Source of the DNA: CAVPCZ01 sp963779225
GTDB lineage: Bacteria > Bacteroidota > Ignavibacteria > UBA10030 > UBA6906
DNA length: 64,000 nt
Assembly: GCA_963779225.1 (NCBI GenBank)
Contig: CAVZWW010000001.1
Span: 496,001-560,000 of the forward strand
Reading direction: 5' to 3'
Each line of letters opens with the position of its first letter. The first letter of the stretch is position 1. The position numbers and the translations under genes are program-made. Positions 60,134-64,000 of this stretch are shown one piece after another. Under the pieces are notes generated by a model. The model searched no databases and was not told where the DNA came from. It saw only the letters and a program-made list of their open reading frames with translations.

Positions 60134-62967
60134 GTCACATCCACGTTCTCTCCCCCGGCGAAGATCTGATCCGGTGTGTACTCGAGAAATTGCCTGTGGA
60201 TTCTGCGGAGCTCCCACGGACGCTCTGCGTGTTTTCCGGTAAACGTCCCGCCTTTTTCCTGCGAAAGGCTCTTGCGGAACGCCTGGGAAGAAGTTTCCTT
60301 CCCCCGGCATTCATGACCATGGAATCGCTCGTCGATATGATGTACCGCGATGAGCTGGGGCGCAGGGATGTCGAAGTGGGTGAGTTGGACGCGCTGGCAC
60401 TACTCTTTGCCATGCACCGCGCCGCGCAGACGCGTTTCGGTGCCGGGCAGCTTGACACCCTTGAGGCTTTTCTGCCGCTCGGCAGGCGGCTCTTTGCGGC
60501 GCTCGAAGAACTCCACGTCGGGGAGATCACCGTTTCCCGTCTCAGGGAAATCAGCGGAAATGTGCAATTCGACAGCGGCGCCATGCTTGCCGGCTTCTAC
60601 GAGGAGTTCTATGCCCGCCTGCAGGCGGAGGGTGCATGCACGGCCGCAATGAAACTGAGCATGTGCGCAGCACAGGCTGATGAACTTCATATCCCTTCGG
60701 CCTCACGCGTAATCCTGGCCGGGCTGTACGCCTTCTCCGCGACCGGGCGCGTCATTGTCCGGCGTCTCCTCCGGCTTGACAAAACATATTTCGTGATCCA
60801 TGACGGACCGGGGGTTTCCGGGCGTCTCCGGGAGATCGGAATCGACCATGCGCCGTCACCGCCGGTTTCCCGGTCAAGCGCAATCCATCTGTATCGCGCA
60901 GCGGACACGCATGGCGAGGTCCTGGGTCTCGCACGGGTGATCGATACGCTGCGGCGTGATGGAAACGCCCCGGACGAGCGCACGGTACTTGTGCTGCCTT
61001 CCGCCGATGCGCTATTTCCGGTCGTGCAGTGGATCCTGCCGCGGATTCCTGACCACAACATCTCGCTGGGGTATCCTGCAAGGCGAACGCCGGTGTTCGG
61101 GTTCCTGACGGGGGTCTTTCAAGCGATGCGTTCCATGGCGGACGGCAACGTCTACGCGCCGGACTATCTGCGCTGTGTGCTGCATCCGTATGTGAAGAAT
61201 ATCCGGTGGGGGGAGGCGGAAGGGGCAACGCGGATTCTCTTTCACACCATCGAGGAGTTTCTTGCAGAAGAAGGTGCCTGGACCTTTTTCTCCCTCGACG
61301 ATCTGGAGTCCTTCCCGGGACTTCTGGAACGCTGTGCCGGGGCAGTTCACGCGGCCGGTCTTGATGTCCGTCCGGCGGATATCCGGGCGCATCTGACAGG
61401 AATTCACGATGCGATACTCCGGCGCTTCGCCGGGACGGAAAATCTGGGGGATGCGGCACGTCGCACGATTGATATGCTGATGTTCATCGCCGACACCAGT
61501 CCCGCCCACCGTCACGGATTATTCCGTCAGTTTGTGGTGGAGATCATTGGCGGGCTTGACCGCATTGCCACGTCGCGCCTGGCGGATGTGCGCGCTGCCG
61601 GAGCCGCCGGATACGCCCTGTTGCTCCGGACGCTGATGGAGGAGACGGTTGTCCCGTTCAGCGGGACGCCGCTGAGCGGCATGCAGATTCTGGGTCCGCT
61701 GGAAACCCGGAACCTCCAATTCGACCGTGTCTGCATGCTGGATGTAAATGAGGATCTGCTCCCCGGCGGGGGGGATGTGGATCCGCTGCTTCCGCCGCAG
61801 GTGAGGACGCTCCTGGGTATGCCGGGGCGGCGGGAGCACGAGGAGGAAACAGCGTATCAGTTCTTTACATTGCTGGCGGGGGCACGCGAGGCGCACCTTT
61901 TTTACCGGGAAGGGGGAAAGAAAGAAAAGAGCCGGTTCATCGAACAACTGCTCTGGGAGCGTCAGAGATCCCGGGGGAGTGTTGATGACCAGCAGGATGT
62001 GTCCATCGTGGAACTTGCCGTGGATCTGGCTCCCGGTCTTCCGCACTCCATAGCCAAGACGCCGGAGCTCCAATCGGTGCTGAGGGGGTTGACCTTTAGC
62101 GCCACATCACTGGATACCTATCTCCGGTGTCCGCTCCGATTCTATTACGGACACGTTCTCGGGCTATCAGAACGGGAAGATGTGGAAGGAGAGATCGACA
62201 GGGCTTCCATCGGGATATTTGTCCATCACGTGCTGGCGGAGTTTTTCCGCGGGACAGAAGGAACACCGTTGACGGAATCGTCGCTGGACGCCGGGCGCCT
62301 CGACCGGCTGATTGTCACCCATTTTGAACGGTCGTTCGGCAGGGATCAGAGGGGTCCGCGTCTTCTCACCCGCCTGCAGATACAGACGCATCTGAGAGAA
62401 TTCCTGACGGCGTATCGTCTGCCGCTGGTTGGTGCCGTGCCTGTTGTGGTGCTGGCAGTGGAGAAGTCGATGAAGGTGGAAATCGGCGGATTCCGTTTCA
62501 GGGGGAAGGCTGACCATATCGAACGGCGGGGCGAGCGGACGTTCATTCTGGATTATAAAACCGGGAGCAAGCCGGAGCGTTACGCGATTCGTTTTGACGC
62601 ATTGGATCCTTCCGATCGCACCACGTGGCCGGGTGCGATCGGTTCGCTGCAGCTTCCGTTGTATGCGTTGCTGTACTCAGGGACGACCGGTGAACCGGCA
62701 GACCTTATCCGTCCCGCGTATGTGATGTTGGGGACGGACGCCATCTCGTCGGATATTGAGTATCCATTGTTCGGCGACAAGGACGATCCTGTGAAGTGTC
62801 TCGCCGCCATAACGTCGGTAATCCTCAAGCTCGTGCGGGAGATCGAGGATGCTTCTGTGGATTTTGTCCCCGCTTCAGATCTCCGGAAGGAATGTCCGAA
62901 CTGCCAGTTTCAGGGATTATGTGGAACGATGTGGACCGGCGGGAGGGACAGCGTGAGGGGGGAATAG
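60130..62967 (+). CDS. addB: AddB-type PD-(D/E)XK nuclease subunit
   Basis: A 945-residue partner of AddA. The N-terminal half has a UvrD-like fold (VFSGKRPAFFLRKALAERLG) but no GXGK[ST] Walker A, so its helicase site looks inactive, unlike Bacillus AddB. The C-terminal nuclease has FILDYKTGSKP and the Fe-S ligands: one Cys in RCPLRFYYGHVLG and three in ECPNCQFQGLCG. This four-Cys frame, around the nuclease, stabilises DNA binding in AddB and Cas4-like proteins. GTG start overlapping the addA stop. Confidence 0.88.
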   Translation: MSHIHVLSPGEDLIRCVLEKLPVDSAELPRTLCVFSGKRPAFFLRKALAERLGRSFLPPAFMTMESLVDMMYRDELGRRDVEVGELDALALLFAMHRAAQTRFGAGQLDTLEAFLPLGRRLFAALEELHVGEITVSRLREISGNVQFDSGAMLAGFYEEFYARLQAEGACTAAMKLSMCAAQADELHIPSASRVILAGLYAFSATGRVIVRRLLRLDKTYFVIHDGPGVSGRLREIGIDHAPSPPVSRSSAIHLYRAADTHGEVLGLARVIDTLRRDGNAPDERTVLVLPSADALFPVVQWILPRIPDHNISLGYPARRTPVFGFLTGVFQAMRSMADGNVYAPDYLRCVLHPYVKNIRWGEAEGATRILFHTIEEFLAEEGAWTFFSLDDLESFPGLLERCAGAVHAAGLDVRPADIRAHLTGIHDAILRRFAGTENLGDAARRTIDMLMFIADTSPAHRHGLFRQFVVEIIGGLDRIATSRLADVRAAGAAGYALLLRTLMEETVVPFSGTPLSGMQILGPLETRNLQFDRVCMLDVNEDLLPGGGDVDPLLPPQVRTLLGMPGRREHEEETAYQFFTLLAGAREAHLFYREGGKKEKSRFIEQLLWERQRSRGSVDDQQDVSIVELAVDLAPGLPHSIAKTPELQSVLRGLTFSATSLDTYLRCPLRFYYGHVLGLSEREDVEGEIDRASIGIFVHHVLAEFFRGTEGTPLTESSLDAGRLDRLIVTHFERSFGRDQRGPRLLTRLQIQTHLREFLTAYRLPLVGAVPVVVLAVEKSMKVEIGGFRFRGKADHIERRGERTFILDYKTGSKPERYAIRFDALDPSDRTTWPGAIGSLQLPLYALLYSGTTGEPADLIRPAYVMLGTDAISSDIEYPLFGDKDDPVKCLAAITSVILKLVREIEDASVDFVPASDLRKECPNCQFQGLCGTMWTGGRDSVRGE

Positions 62968-63003
62968 GGTGGGTATGAACTTACAATCCTCAAAAGAAAT
63001 AAC

Positions 63004-63032
63004 TTGACAATAACCACCCATCTCACTATAAT
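63004..63032 (+). promoter_or_regulatory. Consensus sigma-70 promoter of the LacI-family gene
   Basis: TTGACA (63004-63009), 17-bp spacer, TATAAT (63027-63032): all twelve bases match. Such a strong promoter fits a repressed unit, since an operator starts at the last base of the -10. Confidence 0.85.
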
Positions 63033-63045
63033 GTAAACGGTTACA
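63032..63045. promoter_or_regulatory. LacI-family operator 1
   Basis: TGTAAACGGTTACA matches the LacI/CcpA-type operator pattern TGWNANCGNTNWCA with the central CG. It overlaps the -10 and start site, so binding would block initiation. Confidence 0.75.
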
Positions 63046-63084
63046 TAGGATGTTATTGGAGAGTCGATTTTTTTTTCCTTCGGA

Positions 63085-63098
63085 TGTAAGCGTTTACA
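63085..63098. promoter_or_regulatory. LacI-family operator 2
   Basis: TGTAAGCGTTTACA, a second match. Its centre is 53 bp (about five helical turns) from operator 1, suitable for looping or cooperative binding. The tract between holds a T9 run. Confidence 0.75.
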
Positions 63099-63170
63099 TT
63101 AAATCATTTCCAACTTCGCGTCCCTTTTTCCGGGTTACCGTTTCAGCGTAGCCTTTCCAAGAGAGCAACT

Positions 63171-63281
63171 ATGAGTCATTCGGTGAGGTTAGCTGTCTCT
63201 GCGTTTACCATGTCTGTATTGATGGTACACCCACGAATCGCACACGCGTGGAACGTCTTTGCGTGTGCAGGTCCGCGATGA
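63171..63281 (+). CDS. Short leader ORF (36 aa) coupled to the LacI-family gene
   Basis: A 36-codon ORF starting ATG after AGAGAG. Its peptide is basic then hydrophobic and ends the hydrophobic part at RIAHA, like a signal peptide. Its TGA overlaps the regulator's ATG (ATGA). It could be a leader whose translation controls the regulator, or a chance ORF. No homologue is recognised. Confidence 0.4.
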   Translation: MSHSVRLAVSAFTMSVLMVHPRIAHAWNVFACAGPR

Positions 63282-64000
63282 GCACCACGATCAAAGAGGT
63301 TGCGATCCGTGCCGGCGTTTCCATTGCCACCGTCTCCCGTGTGTTGAACAACGTGGATCCCGTGGACGAGCGGACACGCAAGCACGTGCAAGAAGTCGCA
63401 CGGGAGATGCGGTATGTCCCGAATGCGATGGGGCGCAGTCTCAGTCGACGGAAGACGGAGGGGATCGGGCTGTTGTTGCCTGACCTGTTCGGCGAATTTT
63501 TCTCCGAGGTGCTGAGGGGGTGCGACCAAACCGCCCAGCAGTCCAACTATCATATGGTTGTGTCGAGTTCGCACAACAACAAGAAACAGACGCGTGCGGC
63601 TTTGCAGATGATGCGCGGGCGAGTCGATGGCCTCGTCATCATGTCGCCGCACATTGATGCAGAAACCCTGAATGAGAACCTCCCCCAGTCCCTTCCGGTG
63701 GTGCTGCTCAACTGCTACGTGCAATCGCATGATTTTGACGCGTTGAACATCGACAACTTCGCGGGCGCATTTGCTATGACGCAGCACCTCCTCTCGCACG
63801 GGCACAGGCGTATTGCCATTATCACGGGGACCGAGCGAAACTTCGACGCCTCCGAGCGGCTCCGGGGATATGTTGACGCGCTTAAGGAACATGGCGTGCC
63901 GCTTGATGAACGTCTCCAGGCGCCGGGGGATTTTTCTGAATCCGGCGGGTATCATGCCGCCCAGCAATTGCTTACCCTCGCACCACGACCGACAGCGATC
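63278..64000 (+). CDS. LacI-family transcriptional regulator, 3' end cut by window
   Basis: The frame is open from ATG 63278 to the right edge (241 codons). The N-terminal helix-turn-helix reads TIKEVAIRAGVSIATVSRVLNN, with the hinge region YVPNAMGRSLSRRKT that inserts into the operator's central CG. The periplasmic-binding-protein-like sensor follows (IGLLLPDLFGEFFSEVLRG, GRVDGLVIMSP, LSHGHRRIAIITG, FDASERLRGYVDAL). The ligand is probably a sugar but is not shown. The two operators upstream suggest autoregulation and control of a sugar-use cluster beyond the window. Confidence 0.93.
   Translation, partial: MSTTIKEVAIRAGVSIATVSRVLNNVDPVDERTRKHVQEVAREMRYVPNAMGRSLSRRKTEGIGLLLPDLFGEFFSEVLRGCDQTAQQSNYHMVVSSSHNNKKQTRAALQMMRGRVDGLVIMSPHIDAETLNENLPQSLPVVLLNCYVQSHDFDALNIDNFAGAFAMTQHLLSHGHRRIAIITGTERNFDASERLRGYVDALKEHGVPLDERLQAPGDFSESGGYHAAQQLLTLAPRPTAI

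Noticed and set aside
63176..63967. Long minus-strand open frame opposite the LacI-family gene
   Set aside because: The plus strand in this interval encodes a clear LacI helix-turn-helix and sensor domain; the minus-strand frame has no recognisable motif.

Overview
The window is a dense, GC-rich stretch (GC content not counted) of a bacterial chromosome. It most likely comes from the FCB superphylum, on the Ignavibacteria/Chlorobi side of Bacteroidota. Two exported proteins end in type IX secretion (Por) sorting domains with the YPNPFN signature. A 31-residue AURKAIP1/COX24-type basic protein, a DUF3108 protein and a 1028-residue SecA also fit that group. Unlike class Bacteroidia, many genes here have clear AGGAGG-type ribosome binding sites, and the visible promoters are sigma-70-like (TTGNNN-17-TATAWT). 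Nothing in the window fixes the genus. No rRNA, tRNA or CRISPR array was seen.

Layout. 1-8442: end of nuoF, dut, rsmI, a frameshifted TSUP permease, a thioredoxin-fold protein whose two active-site cysteines are both serine, a FabK/nitronate-monooxygenase-like flavoprotein, and cobalamin-dependent methionine synthase split into two overlapping genes. 8500-12191: redox genes (2[4Fe-4S] ferredoxin, metallo-beta-lactamase-fold hydrolase, Rieske protein, queG, trxB). 12192-16458: a protein-quality-control island of three tandem Hsp20 genes plus lon, with a near-perfect sigma-54 promoter and two upstream palindromes. 16532-19704: sppA, HU, a zinc-ribbon/TPR protein, the AURKAIP1-like microprotein, and YtxH and DUF948 proteins. 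19910-24127: an EF-G paralogue, a HIT protein, and an ECF sigma / anti-sigma / periplasmic sensor trio.

24567-29188 encodes two predicted type IX secretion cargoes, a multihaem cytochrome c and an M6-like metalloprotease. 29258-34227 holds a cysteine desulfurase, a minus-strand ppx-prmA-M28 peptidase operon and a DUF4097 beta-helix protein. A class-C-like group II intron (about 34292-36147) sits directly behind the DUF4097 terminator. 36210-46123: DUF2007, glgB, dacB (minus strand), secA, glnB, era and a cyclic-nucleotide-binding/methyltransferase fusion. 46163-48884: a 24-bp tandem repeat, a frameshifted Rrf2 regulator, a NapH/CcoG-like iron-sulfur membrane protein and a methyltransferase.

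48881-54007: a VOC-protein remnant, then an RNA repair group (archease, a 15-bp degenerate tandem repeat, rtcB, an AlaX-type editing protein), DUF3108 and a CDF transporter with three C-terminal domains. 54355-57001: four consecutive proteins with one CXXCH each, one of which joins a haem motif to a predicted outer-membrane barrel. 57050-62967: an AddAB-type helicase-nuclease pair. 63004-64000: a LacI-family regulator cut by the window edge, preceded by a consensus promoter, two LacI-type operators and a short leader ORF that overlaps its start codon.

The most interesting candidates are the extracellular cytochrome and the haem-barrel locus (possible electron transfer across the outer membrane), the sigma-54-controlled Hsp20/Lon island, the 15-bp repeat between archease and rtcB, and the cyclic-nucleotide-linked methyltransferase.
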